Shown piece after piece: positions 17,169 to 26,030 of a DNA stretch of 64,000 nucleotides. Under the pieces are notes generated by a model. It had not been told where the DNA came from. It did not search any database and worked only from the letters and a program-made list of their open reading frames with translations. Made by a program: the position numbers and the translations under genes. Each line of letters starts with the position of its first letter. The first letter of the stretch is position 1. The stretch comes from CAWUKT01 sp963923035 (GTDB lineage Bacteria > Bacteroidota > Bacteroidia > J057 > JADKCL01), in assembly GCA_963923035.1 (NCBI GenBank), contig CAWUKT010000009.1:1-64000 (forward strand), read 5' to 3'.

Positions 17169-18881
17169 ATGATCAAATTGATCTTGTTTTGGACGAGGTG
17201 GTTGAAAAAAATCCACAAGTTGGTGCTCCATTCATGGTTGGGGCCTTTCATGGTGGCATTTTTCGTCATTCTCTTTGTCCTGGTTCTCCAATTCATCGCT
17301 AAATACACCGACGAAATCTTCGGGAAAGGCATTGAGTCAGCGGTTATTGCGCGGGTATTTGGGTATGCCGCCATTACCCTGGTTCCCCTGGCGCTGCCCC
17401 TCGCAGTACTGCTTTCCTCGCTGCTCACGATGGGCAATATGGGAGAGCGCTACGAATTGGCGGCCTGTAAATCGAGTGGGATCAGTTTGTTCAAAATCAT
17501 GCGCCCGCTGACCTACGGCGCCTTGGTATTGACCTTCGGAGGGATGCTTTTTTCCTTCTATGTCGTCCCCAATGCCAACCTCAAACTGTATACACTGATC
17601 CACGACCTTGATCGGGTAAAACCCTCTTTTGCCCTAAAAAAGAACCACTTCTACGGGGACATCGATGGGCTCGTCATCCACGTCCGGGACATCAACCGCG
17701 AGACGGACATCCTCCACAAGATCAAAATCTACGACCACACCGACAAAGTCGGCAACAATCGGGTGACACTCGCCGATTCCGGGATCATGGTCCCGTCCGA
17801 CGCCTCCGGCTACCTGAAAATGAGCCTTTTCCACGGCGTCATCCACGAAGATTTGCCCAAGCGGCCCGGCGACAAGGCCGACAACCAGTACAACCGCTTC
17901 TACTTCGATACCCTCGAATACCAGGTCCAAATGGCCGGTTTCAACCTGGACGAGAGCGAAGGCTCCATTTTCGCGCCGCACCAGTACATGAAGAACATCC
18001 AGGAGCTGTACCACGACATCGACAGCATTTCCGACCGGATGGCCAGTACGACCCAGGACCTGAGCGAGTACATGGTGAAATACAACCACCTGGACACGGT
18101 CACGCAGGTGGGCGGGCAGGAGGTCCGCGAATACGACGAATCGGATTCGGTCACCTACGAGCCGGATGGCCCGATCGATGCGAATCCGGAGAAGGCGGTC
18201 GATACCTGGTTCCCGATGGCCGATCGGGGCGACATGTACAACAAGGCCGTCCAACAGGGACGGGCCGTGGGCAACTATTCCACGATCATTGCCGAACGCC
18301 TGGATCGAATCTCCCTCAAAGACCGAAAATTCAGGATCGAGCTCCACAACCGCTACGCCCTTCCGATTTCCTGTTTGGTATTCCTGTTCCTTGGCGCCCC
18401 CTTGGGAGCGATCATCCGAAAAGGGGGAATCGGACTACCAGTCATTTTCTCCATCCTCTTCTTCATCATTTTTTATATCCTGATGATCCAGGGGAAAAAG
18501 TTTGCCCGGGACGAAATCCTGCCGGTTTGGATAGGCGTTTGGCTACCAAACCTGGTGATGACGCCCATGGCGGGCTGGTTTACCTATTCCTCCGCCACGG
18601 ATTCGCCGATTCTGTACCGGGCCGGGTGGTGGAAATTACAGAAGATATTGTGGGGCTGGATTCCGTTCCTCCAGAAGAAGAAAAAGAATGCCTCCGAGAG
18701 CGTGTCGTTGGAAGACCTCATTGCGTTGCGGGAGCGGAGAAAAGATTTGGCCCGGCGGAGAATGGAAGAGTTTCAACGGAGAAAGGCAGAGGGGAAAACG
18801 GGAAGGAGAAGGCGAAGACAAAACTCAAATGGGGCCTCTGATGGGGAAGAAGTCCTGTCCGATACATCCACGAAGCCATGA
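17169..18881 (+). CDS. LptF/LptG-family lipopolysaccharide export permease (first copy)
   Basis: YjgP/YjgQ-family permease of the Lpt ABC transporter that extracts lipopolysaccharide from the inner membrane. It has 570 residues: three N-terminal helices (about 20-120), a large periplasmic jellyroll domain (about 140-390) and three C-terminal helices (about 400-480) around LPISCLVFLFLGAPLGAIIRKGG. An extra cytoplasmic tail of about 80 basic residues (RRKDLARRRMEEFQRRKAEG region) is longer than in typical LptF/G. The ATG at 17169 is 144 bases after the ftsB stop. The next gene overlaps its stop by four bases. A second paralogue lies at 20293-21762; which is LptF and which LptG is not decided. 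Confidence 0.92.
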   Translation: MIKLILFWTRWLKKIHKLVLHSWLGPFMVAFFVILFVLVLQFIAKYTDEIFGKGIESAVIARVFGYAAITLVPLALPLAVLLSSLLTMGNMGERYELAACKSSGISLFKIMRPLTYGALVLTFGGMLFSFYVVPNANLKLYTLIHDLDRVKPSFALKKNHFYGDIDGLVIHVRDINRETDILHKIKIYDHTDKVGNNRVTLADSGIMVPSDASGYLKMSLFHGVIHEDLPKRPGDKADNQYNRFYFDTLEYQVQMAGFNLDESEGSIFAPHQYMKNIQELYHDIDSISDRMASTTQDLSEYMVKYNHLDTVTQVGGQEVREYDESDSVTYEPDGPIDANPEKAVDTWFPMADRGDMYNKAVQQGRAVGNYSTIIAERLDRISLKDRKFRIELHNRYALPISCLVFLFLGAPLGAIIRKGGIGLPVIFSILFFIIFYILMIQGKKFARDEILPVWIGVWLPNLVMTPMAGWFTYSSATDSPILYRAGWWKLQKILWGWIPFLQKKKKNASESVSLEDLIALRERRKDLARRRMEEFQRRKAEGKTGRRRRRQNSNGASDGEEVLSDTSTKP

Positions 18882-19675
18882 ACAACTTAAAGGTATGTTT
18901 GGTGCAGGCCGATTTGGTCTGGGAATCACCCGCTGAGAACCGCTCCCGCATCGAGAATTTGCTGGCGAGAGAGGCAGGCCAACACGATCTGGTCGTCCTG
19001 CCCGAGATGTTCACTACGGGTTTCACCATGCAGCCGGAAGGCCTGGCTGAGCCCACCGATGGCCCTACATTGGCGTGGATGCAGGCCCTGTCCCAACGGC
19101 TCGACGCCGTCCTCATGGGCTCGATCATCGTCCGCGAAGGCGAAGCCTATTACAACCGGATGCTGGTCGTGGACCCGCAAGGCATGCAATTGACCTACGA
19201 CAAGCGGCACCTGTTCCGCATGGCCGGCGAGCACGAATCCTACGCTGCCGGCCAGAACCGGCCCATTTTCACCCTGAAAGGTTGGAAAATCTGTCCCCAA
19301 ATCTGCTACGACCTGCGTTTCCCCGTCTATGCCCGCAACCAATTTGACGCCCAGGGCCAGGCGACCTATGACCTGATCGTCTACGTCGCCAATTGGCCGG
19401 AACCGCGGATTTCGCACTGGAGTGCGCTGTTGAAGGCGCGGGCAATTGAGAACCAGGCTTTTGCGATTGGAGTCAACCGCGTGGGAGTCGACGGCAAAGA
19501 CATCCGTTACACGGGCGACAGTGCCGCCATTGATCACCTGGGACGGGAACTCGTGTCGGGACGAGGAGAGGAACTACTGCTGCGGACCGAATTGGATGGC
19601 GCGGAATTGGCGCGCTACCGGTCCAAGTTTCCCGTTTGGATGGACGCGGATGGATTTCAGTTGGATGGGGATTGA
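18878..19675 (+). CDS. Omega-amidase / nitrilase-superfamily hydrolase (YafV-like)
   Basis: Carbon-nitrogen hydrolase of 265 residues. The catalytic triad of the superfamily is present: Glu43 in LPEMFTTGF, Lys109 in YDKRHLF and Cys143 in QICYDLRFP. The MFTTGFTM and FRMAGEHESYAAG segments match the YafV/omega-amidase group, which removes the amide from 2-oxoglutaramate and 2-oxosuccinamate in metabolite repair. Its ATG overlaps the LptF/G stop by four bases (ATGA), implying coupled translation, though no functional link is obvious. Confidence 0.92.
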   Translation: MNNLKVCLVQADLVWESPAENRSRIENLLAREAGQHDLVVLPEMFTTGFTMQPEGLAEPTDGPTLAWMQALSQRLDAVLMGSIIVREGEAYYNRMLVVDPQGMQLTYDKRHLFRMAGEHESYAAGQNRPIFTLKGWKICPQICYDLRFPVYARNQFDAQGQATYDLIVYVANWPEPRISHWSALLKARAIENQAFAIGVNRVGVDGKDIRYTGDSAAIDHLGRELVSGRGEELLLRTELDGAELARYRSKFPVWMDADGFQLDGD

Positions 19676-20265
19676 GCGGGGAAAAGCAGGGGAAGCAAGC
19701 CGGACCAGCATTGGGTCGCGTGGTCGGGAATGGAAGAAAAATCAGTCAGCGGAAAATAAACGGACATTTTGAAGGGACGGGCAGGGGAGAGGAGCAGTTG
19801 GAGTTGGGCGGGAGAAAGGGCATTTGCGGGCCAACCTTGCGGTTGGGGCGGAAACCAGATCCACGGGTCTTCCCGGGGATCGACTTGCCAGGTGGCGGAA
19901 GCGCCGCCCAAGCGAGGAACCAACTGGGATTTCCAACGGCCATTGAGGATCAGATGAACCGAAAAATGGTGCCCCCAGAGGAGCAAGGTCCGAAAGATAA
20001 ACAGGTCGCCCGATTGGCTGAATCGGGGTACGTCCAGGGCCCGCCACGGATAGCCGTGGTGGTTTTCACCCCGAAAGGTACGCCCGGCCGTCCGCAAAAG
20101 TTCCGGCGGCACATTGGCGTGCACCGCCATCGTTCTTTCCTCAATCCGCGGTTTTAAATCGCTGAAAAGCTGGTTAATTTTAGCGTCCAGTTGCGCTTTC
20201 AGGTCAAAAAACCGAGCATTTTCCAGTACCTGGAGTTCTTCTGGCCGTAATTCAGATTCGTTCAT
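19657..20265 (-). CDS. Hypothetical protein, convergent with the omega-amidase gene
   Basis: Unrecognised protein of 202 residues with an ATG at 20265. The N-terminal third is a charged helix (ENARFFDLKAQLDAKINQLFSD), followed by a more ordered part rich in Trp, Pro and Gly. It has no signal peptide and no membrane helix. It overlaps the 3' end of the omega-amidase gene by 19 bases tail to tail, and its start is 27 bases from the divergent LptF/G-like gene, so the coding assignment is plausible. Orthologues would have to be searched to give it a role. Confidence 0.65.
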   Translation of the reverse strand: MNESELRPEELQVLENARFFDLKAQLDAKINQLFSDLKPRIEERTMAVHANVPPELLRTAGRTFRGENHHGYPWRALDVPRFSQSGDLFIFRTLLLWGHHFSVHLILNGRWKSQLVPRLGGASATWQVDPREDPWIWFPPQPQGWPANALSPAQLQLLLSPARPFKMSVYFPLTDFSSIPDHATQCWSGLLPLLFPAQSPSN

Positions 20266-20292
20266 GCTAAATCATCTGGTCCGGCAAGTTAC

Positions 20293-21762
20293 GTGAAAAT
20301 CATCAACCGGTTCATCATTTCCTCCTTCCTGAGGCCCTTCCTGACGGCCTTCGGGGTTTTGATGTTCATCCTGATCCTGATGATGCTCGCGACCCACAAG
20401 GACATTTTGTTTGGCAAGGGACTCGGCGCGGACGTCTTGTTCAGCATCATTGGCTATGCCTCGGTGCGGCTGGTGGTCCTTGCCTTGCCGGTTTCGGTGC
20501 TGGTGGCCTCGCTGTTCACCATGGGGACTTTCGGAGAGCGCTATGAGTTGGCGGCAATGCGTTCCGGTGGAGTTTCGGTGGGGCGGATCCTGCGGCCCAT
20601 GCTCCTCGTGACCATTTTCATTTCCCTCGGTTCCTTCTATCTCAATTCCTTTGTCGTCCCCCTCGCCAACCTGAAATTTTACAGCCTCATTTACGACGTC
20701 CAACAGCTCAAACCTGAATTTTCCCTCGATCCTGGCCACTTCAATACTTCAGTCGACAACTACGTGATCCGCATCGAAGACAAGAATATTGGCCGGGAAA
20801 TGCTGTACGACATCATGATCTACGACCATTCCAATGGTCGAAAAGATGAGCGGTTGCTGGTGGCGGATTCGGGTTTCATCAAGGTCGATCCCTACGGTCG
20901 CTATATGAATATGTGGCTGTTCAGCGGGGCGAGTTTTGAGACGGTGTATGAAAATAAAGGCCGGGCCAATGAATCTCAATCCTTCGTCAGGACCTATTTC
21001 CGGGCCTTGTATTACAATTTTGACCTGAAAGGCTTCAACCTGGAGCGCACGGAGGAGGATGCCTTCGCGTCGCACCATTATATGTTGAATATCCTGGAGC
21101 TCGGCGAATCGATGGACAGTGTGGACTCCCGCCGGGATACGATCATCAACTTGCTGGCGACCAGGGTCCGCGAAGAATCGCGCATCGATTCGTCCTTGCT
21201 GGTGACGCCCGAGGACTTGCCGCCGAGCCCCGAAGCCAAGGATCCCAACGATATCCTTACCCGTTTTCCCGCCAGTCGGCGGGCCCCCATCATCCGTTCC
21301 GCGATGCAACACGTGCGGAACGCACAATCTGTGACCCGCAACGCCCAATTGCTCATCGACGAAGATTCCCGCGGCCGGCGGGAATTCGAAATCGAGTTCC
21401 ACGGCAAATTTTCCCTGCCGATGGCCTGCCTCGTCTATTTGTTCATCGGGGCGCCCCTCGGCGCAGTGACCCGCAAAGGCGGGATCGGATTGCCGATTGT
21501 ACTGGCGATTGTCTTTTACATCGCGTTCAGCGTCCTGATGATCCAGGGGAAAAAGATCGCTTTGGAGGGCGTGGTGGCCGTTTGGTTTGGGGTATGGTTG
21601 CCCGTGTTGGTATTGGTTCCTATGGCGATTCCCCTGACGCTCCAGGCCCTGTTTGCGCGTCGGATCAGCGTCGGCCAGATCATCTATGTCCTGCGCAATG
21701 CGATTCAGGACGGATTGGTCTTTGTGCTGCGTCCGGTGGTCCGTTTGTTCCGCCGAAAATAA
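20293..21762 (+). CDS. LptF/LptG-family lipopolysaccharide export permease (second copy)
   Basis: Second YjgP/YjgQ-family permease, 489 residues, starting at a GTG. The arrangement is the same as the first copy: helices at about 13-115, periplasmic domain to about 370, and C-terminal helices around SLPMACLVYLFIGAPLGAVTRKGG. That motif and VLMIQGKKIALEGVVAVW correspond closely to VLFLFLGAPLGAIIRKGG-type segments in the first copy, so the pair probably forms the LptF-LptG heterodimer. It lacks the long basic tail. The two genes flank the omega-amidase and the hypothetical gene. Confidence 0.92.
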   Translation: MKIINRFIISSFLRPFLTAFGVLMFILILMMLATHKDILFGKGLGADVLFSIIGYASVRLVVLALPVSVLVASLFTMGTFGERYELAAMRSGGVSVGRILRPMLLVTIFISLGSFYLNSFVVPLANLKFYSLIYDVQQLKPEFSLDPGHFNTSVDNYVIRIEDKNIGREMLYDIMIYDHSNGRKDERLLVADSGFIKVDPYGRYMNMWLFSGASFETVYENKGRANESQSFVRTYFRALYYNFDLKGFNLERTEEDAFASHHYMLNILELGESMDSVDSRRDTIINLLATRVREESRIDSSLLVTPEDLPPSPEAKDPNDILTRFPASRRAPIIRSAMQHVRNAQSVTRNAQLLIDEDSRGRREFEIEFHGKFSLPMACLVYLFIGAPLGAVTRKGGIGLPIVLAIVFYIAFSVLMIQGKKIALEGVVAVWFGVWLPVLVLVPMAIPLTLQALFARRISVGQIIYVLRNAIQDGLVFVLRPVVRLFRRK

Positions 21763-21804
21763 ATTCCCCTGCTGCCTTTCCCGGCTTTTCTGTACTTTTA
21801 GCCT

Positions 21805-22425
21805 ATGCGAAGGTCTTTTCTCTTCCTGTTCCTGGCCTTTTGGTTCGCGCTTCCGGCTTCTGCCCAGCTGCGGAAGGATCGCTTGTTCAAAGTGGATCCC
21901 GCTTCTGGATTGTTCAAGGAGTTTCGCGTCGCGATGGAGCACCGATGGCGGGACAGCGAATGGTGGGGCTACGCCGCCCCGTTTGGGTACTACCAAAACT
22001 GGTTTCCCAAGCGCAATGTCCGCGCGGGCCGTCCGGGCGTCCCCCAGAAATACTTCGGGGCCGGAACCCGATTGGGAGTCCGGAAGTATTTTTCTGGTGA
22101 TTCTCCCAAGGGACTCTACGTTTCTGGCATGGCGGGCTACCGCTACAATTGGGTGAATATCTATTCCACGGAATTGGCCTTTGTGCAGCGGGACCGCTTT
22201 CACAGTGTGGGAGTCGGCGGGACGGTCGGTTGGCAGGAGCTTTACGGAAGAAAGGACAACCTGGCGTATGGTGCCCACGTGGGACTCGAATACTACCGAA
22301 ATTATGGATCGCGCTACCGGCAAGGCGAATACGTCCGGAATTGGTACGAGTTTGCGGGTGGATTCAGGTTGTTCATTGGTGTAGAATTGGGCTTTGCCTT
22401 CCTTCAAAAGCGCCTGCATTGGTAG
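21805..22425 (+). CDS. Secreted outer-membrane beta-barrel-like protein
   Basis: Exported protein of 206 residues with a clear signal peptide (RSFLFLFLAFWFALPASAQ, cleavage after about residue 21). The mature part is a series of amphipathic aromatic-rich strands (YYQNWFP, GLYVSGMAGYRYNW, AYGAHVGLEYYRNYG, FAGGFRLFIGVELGFAFL), as in small outer-membrane barrels of the DUF3575 type. Family assignment is tentative. A TACTTTTA box (one base off the -7 consensus) ends four bases before the ATG. Confidence 0.78.
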   Translation: MRRSFLFLFLAFWFALPASAQLRKDRLFKVDPASGLFKEFRVAMEHRWRDSEWWGYAAPFGYYQNWFPKRNVRAGRPGVPQKYFGAGTRLGVRKYFSGDSPKGLYVSGMAGYRYNWVNIYSTELAFVQRDRFHSVGVGGTVGWQELYGRKDNLAYGAHVGLEYYRNYGSRYRQGEYVRNWYEFAGGFRLFIGVELGFAFLQKRLHW

Positions 22426-23039
22426 GTTTCGGAGAAAATAGCGGGGATTTCTTCTGGGAAAATGTCCGCCCAACCCCTCCCGGCCATCCCCACGATTTTT
22501 CTTTTCCCCCAACTCCTGAATCCCAAGCCTGGGTCGAAGCTGCATTCAGCCAAGACGCAATTCATTCCCCCGAAATTCTCCCGCACCACCTCAATTTCAG
22601 CCTCACGGCTGCTTCCTTCGCATACCTCCTCGGCCATTTGCCGTCGGTCACAGACCTCGAGTTGAGAGCACCTTTGCGGAGTTCTCATGTGGCCACCTTC
22701 TTGCGGGAACCCCGCCGCCAACTCCGCCGTTGGTCCCGGTTGGTTGCTCCGCGTCTGGAGAACCAGCCTCCCCTGGAGCATTCTCTCGACCTGCAAGCGC
22801 CCTGGCGGGACCTGGCCGTGGCGCTCCTCGTCCTCGCCGCCCGCTTGCGGCAACACCGCGATCCTTGGGCTGCCACCGCTTTGGCCAAGGAGCTGAGTGA
22901 TTACCTTCAGGCCTGGCGCACCGCCTGGCAGGAGTCCGTCCTGGACGGAGATGGCCCCGCCCAGACCCGGTCCCGCCTCTTTCTGTTGGCGCAGGCCGCT
23001 GATTTCCAGAAGGGTTTACTCGTTTTCATAACCCCTTGA
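22419..23039 (+). CDS. Hypothetical protein, start uncertain
   Basis: The open frame continues from inside the preceding barrel gene to the stop at 23039. A TTG at 22419 overlaps that gene's stop codon and would give about 206 residues. The reading has credible protein character: a His/Pro-rich N-terminal part, then helices such as DLAVALLVLAARLRQ and ALAKELSDYLQAW. No family was recognised and no ATG is in frame in a sensible position. An opposing minus-strand frame (22404-22856) looks less protein-like. The call is therefore tentative. Confidence 0.45.
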   Translation: MVGFGENSGDFFWENVRPTPPGHPHDFSFPPTPESQAWVEAAFSQDAIHSPEILPHHLNFSLTAASFAYLLGHLPSVTDLELRAPLRSSHVATFLREPRRQLRRWSRLVAPRLENQPPLEHSLDLQAPWRDLAVALLVLAARLRQHRDPWAATALAKELSDYLQAWRTAWQESVLDGDGPAQTRSRLFLLAQAADFQKGLLVFITP

Positions 23040-23091
23040 CTTTTCCACACTCTCCCCACCGATTCGAACGCGCAAATGTCGGGGAAATCAT

Positions 23092-23099
23092 TAATTTTG
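23092..23099 (+). promoter_or_regulatory. -7 promoter box (TAATTTTG) next to the PASTA gene
   Basis: Perfect TAnnTTTG match ending six bases before the ATG at 23106. This supports that ATG over the in-frame ATG at 23076 and suggests a leaderless or very short-leader transcript. Confidence 0.5.
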
Positions 23100-23105
23100 C
23101 CCCGT

Positions 23106-24017
23106 ATGTTGAAATACCTGAAAAGCCGTGAATTCTGGCTCACTTTGTTGGGCCTCGTCGTACTGGCCGGCCTGATTTTCGCGGTCGTATTTTATTGGTT
23201 CCTTCCTTCCTATACCCGCCACGGAGAATCTGTGATTGTGCCGGAGGTGACCGAGGTAAGCCTCGATGAAGCCATTGGCATCCTGGAAGAGAAGGATTTG
23301 CGGCATGAAGTCGCCGATTCCATTTTCATTTCCAACCTGCCGCCCGGATCTGTGATTTCCCAGGACCCCAGCGGGATGAGCAAAGTCAAGCCAGGACGTC
23401 GGATTTATTTGACGGTCAACAAGTTGGTGCCTCCCAAGGTCCGCATTCCCGAGATTTACAATGTGTCCACTTACCAGGCCAAGTTGCTGCTGGAAGGGGC
23501 GGGGCTGAAGATCAAACGCATCGAATACATTCCCGACGAATTCAAGAACCTGGTTCGCTACGGCGAATTCGAAGGCAAACGGGTGAAGCCGGGCGATACG
23601 TTGCCGAAATTCTCTGAATTGGTCCTGTACGCGGGTCGCGGCCTGGGCTCACAACGGGTCGGAATTCCCGATTTGGTCGGTTTGCCCTACCAGGAAGCCA
23701 TTTCGAACCTGCACCGCGTAGGCCTGAATGTGGGCCCGATTCGATTCAATCCGGAAGCTCCGGAACCGGTTGGGACGGTCATTCGGCAGAATCCCAGTTA
23801 TATTCCCGGGGACTCCACCAATCTCGGAACCAGTATGACCCTGTTCATTGCGGGGCCGGAGCCGGAAGATCCGATTGAGTACATGGATTTTGAAGGGGAC
23901 GGAGAAGGTGAAGAGGAGGAAAATGAAAATGAAAACGAAGAGGACAATGACCGGAGTGTGCGCAGTGTTCCCGCTCCGAGGAGTGTTCCCAGCGATACGT
24001 CCTCTGATTCTGAGTGA
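23106..24017 (+). CDS. Membrane-anchored PASTA-domain protein
   Basis: Bitopic membrane protein of 303 residues: one helix (about 10-35), then three extracytoplasmic PASTA-like repeats (about 45-105, 110-180 and 190-260), with recurring VPEVTEVSLDEAIGIL, IPEIYNVSTYQAKLLL and IPDLVGLPYQEAISNL openings. The C-terminal 45 residues are strongly acidic (Glu/Asp/Asn). PASTA domains bind peptidoglycan or beta-lactams in kinases and penicillin-binding proteins, but there is no kinase domain here; the kinase-less form is common in Bacteroidota. The frame extends to ATG 23076, but 23106 follows a promoter box. Confidence 0.88.
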   Translation: MLKYLKSREFWLTLLGLVVLAGLIFAVVFYWFLPSYTRHGESVIVPEVTEVSLDEAIGILEEKDLRHEVADSIFISNLPPGSVISQDPSGMSKVKPGRRIYLTVNKLVPPKVRIPEIYNVSTYQAKLLLEGAGLKIKRIEYIPDEFKNLVRYGEFEGKRVKPGDTLPKFSELVLYAGRGLGSQRVGIPDLVGLPYQEAISNLHRVGLNVGPIRFNPEAPEPVGTVIRQNPSYIPGDSTNLGTSMTLFIAGPEPEDPIEYMDFEGDGEGEEEENENENEEDNDRSVRSVPAPRSVPSDTSSDSE

Positions 24018-24125
24018 GGAACGGCGGAATAACGGAAAATAAAAGACAGGGGAGGATTTTGGACTGGAAAAATAGCCCTGATTCCATTAGCCTTGTGACC
24101 AACCCCCGTGCAAAAGATACTTTTC

Positions 24126-26021
24126 ATGCAGTTGAAGCGCTTTTTTCTTGTAAGCCTTGCCATTTTGGGGACCTGCCTGTCGCAGGTCGCACTTGCCCAG
24201 GAAGTCATCGTCAACGACGCTGACTATCCGGTCATCCGGGGCAAAGCACCGGAAAATCGATTCACCCGGACGAAGGGCGTGGCCGCTGCTCCCTTTCCCT
24301 TTTTCGAGGATTTCTCCACCGGCGAGTTGGACACCCTGAAATGGGATGCCCATCCTGAGCTTGATTCCCGCGTGCCCACCATCGGTCGCTCCCGCGCCCT
24401 CAACCCGCCCACCAAAGGTGTGCTGACCTTTGACGGCGCGACCTACGACCGCCGCAAGTACGACAACCTGTTGGCGACCAATTACCAGGACGTTCTGGTC
24501 AGCCAGACGATTGACCTCAGCGGTTTCAACGTCTCCGACGAATTGTACTTCACCTTTTTCTACCAGGCCGGGGGCTACAACGATCCGCCCGAATCCTTTG
24601 ATTCGCTGGTTTTGTCTTTCGATACCACGGGAAATGGCGATTACCAGACCGTCTGGCAGGAGACCGGCACCGGCGTGGCCGAGACCCGCTTCAACCTGGT
24701 CCATTTCCCCCTGCTGGAAGTGCCCTTTTTCCACCCCAATTTCCGCTTCAAATTCGAATCCTACGGGTCCCAGAACGGAGAATTGGATGTCTGGCACCTC
24801 GATTATATCTATTTCGCCGCCAACCGCAACCCGGACGATACCCTCTTCCTGGACGTCTCTCCGGTCGATATCCAGGGCAGCCCCCTCGGAAATTATACCG
24901 CCGTGCCCCAGCATTTCTACCAGACGGGTGGCTTCAGCAACAACTTTGACGTTCTGGTTGGAAAGCCCAGCGGCAATGCCCAAACGGCGGACCTCGCCCT
25001 CCTCATCAACGATCCGGTGGGCGGCAATAACCTCACCGGTTCGGTCAGCCAGAACCTGACTTCGGCTCCCGTCACGGCCTATATCAACCAGGATATTCCG
25101 GCGACGGCATTTTCCGACCAAGCGGTCAATTGGAACAACTACGGCACATTCCGCGTCACCGTCCAGTCCCAATCGGCGGGCGACGCCCGGCCCGAAAATG
25201 ATACCATGGCCGTGGAATACCGGCTCGATACCATCCTTTCCTACGACGATGGCCAGCCCGACGGCGGCTACGGCTTGACCTTCGCGCGGTCCTTCTGCCA
25301 GGAATACCGCATTCCTGAGCGCGACACCATTTCTGCGGTTTGGATTGCATTTCCCCCGACCCTCAACTACAATTTCGTGACCAGCCAAAGCATCTGCATG
25401 GACGGGGCGACTTTCAAATTGACCCTGTGGGATACCCTGGCGCCGGATTCTTTCACCGTGCAGCAGGGCTCGGGCATGATCATCGATTATGGCGCGACCG
25501 AGGGCTATTTCCAACGCTTTACGTTTATCAATCCTCAGGTGGTGGATACGGTTTTTTGGTTGGGGATTCGGCAAAATGACAATCGGCCCCTGGGAGTGGG
25601 TTACGACCGGCAGGCCCGGGCCGCTCAGATTTACGTTGAAGATCAAAACGCTCAATTCTCGCCGAGTAGCCTTTCCGGCGGCCTGATGATCCGGCCTGAA
25701 TTCGCCAATTTCACGGGTCCGGTGGGAAGGGGAGAACGGGCGGATGTGGTTCCGGTAAAGGTGACATTGTATCCTCAGCCGTTCCGTAGCGGCGTCTTGA
25801 AGGTGGCGATGGAAGGACGGGGAATGGGTTCGGGAGAATGGCGGGTCGTCGATATGCAGGGGCGAACTGTTGCTTCGGGAAGGGTTCCGGCCGGACAGCC
25901 CAATTGGGAGGTCAACGGATTGGAGGCCTTGCCCGCCGGGATGTACCTGTTTGATCTCCAGGGGAAATCGGTGGAAGGGAAAACCATTGTCCACCGCGAA
26001 CGTTTAGTGGTTGGTGCTTAA
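24126..26021 (+). CDS. T9SS-sorted secreted protein
   Basis: Large secreted protein of 631 residues with a signal peptide (LKRFFLVSLAILGTCLSQVALAQ; cut near residue 24) and a C-terminal type IX secretion sorting domain (about the last 80 residues; LYPQPF start, VVDMQGRTVASGRV, then LPAGMYLFDLQG). The body is beta-rich, with no recognised catalytic motif; the DLSGFNVSDELYFTFFYQAGG part looks like a jellyroll or lectin-like domain. The open frame begins at GTG 24108 but ATG at 24126 is preferred for the signal peptide. The bshB1 gene follows after nine bases. Confidence 0.88.
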   Translation: MQLKRFFLVSLAILGTCLSQVALAQEVIVNDADYPVIRGKAPENRFTRTKGVAAAPFPFFEDFSTGELDTLKWDAHPELDSRVPTIGRSRALNPPTKGVLTFDGATYDRRKYDNLLATNYQDVLVSQTIDLSGFNVSDELYFTFFYQAGGYNDPPESFDSLVLSFDTTGNGDYQTVWQETGTGVAETRFNLVHFPLLEVPFFHPNFRFKFESYGSQNGELDVWHLDYIYFAANRNPDDTLFLDVSPVDIQGSPLGNYTAVPQHFYQTGGFSNNFDVLVGKPSGNAQTADLALLINDPVGGNNLTGSVSQNLTSAPVTAYINQDIPATAFSDQAVNWNNYGTFRVTVQSQSAGDARPENDTMAVEYRLDTILSYDDGQPDGGYGLTFARSFCQEYRIPERDTISAVWIAFPPTLNYNFVTSQSICMDGATFKLTLWDTLAPDSFTVQQGSGMIIDYGATEGYFQRFTFINPQVVDTVFWLGIRQNDNRPLGVGYDRQARAAQIYVEDQNAQFSPSSLSGGLMIRPEFANFTGPVGRGERADVVPVKVTLYPQPFRSGVLKVAMEGRGMGSGEWRVVDMQGRTVASGRVPAGQPNWEVNGLEALPAGMYLFDLQGKSVEGKTIVHRERLVVGA

Positions 26022-26030
26022 AAGAAAATT

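Noticed and set aside
22149..22418. Longer start for the 22419 gene
   Set aside because: It would overlap the barrel gene by about 277 bases in another frame.
20749..22545. Large minus-strand open frame opposite the LptF/G-like gene and the barrel gene
   Set aside because: Codon-register shadow of recognised plus-strand genes, crossing two gene boundaries; no domain seen.
22404..22856. 150-residue minus-strand gene
   Set aside because: Composition is shadow-like, and the plus-strand frame over the same bases reads more like a protein; kept only the plus call, with low confidence.
24087..25994. 635-codon minus-strand frame opposite the T9SS cargo gene
   Set aside because: Shadow of a gene with a signal peptide and a sorting domain; no credible protein features.
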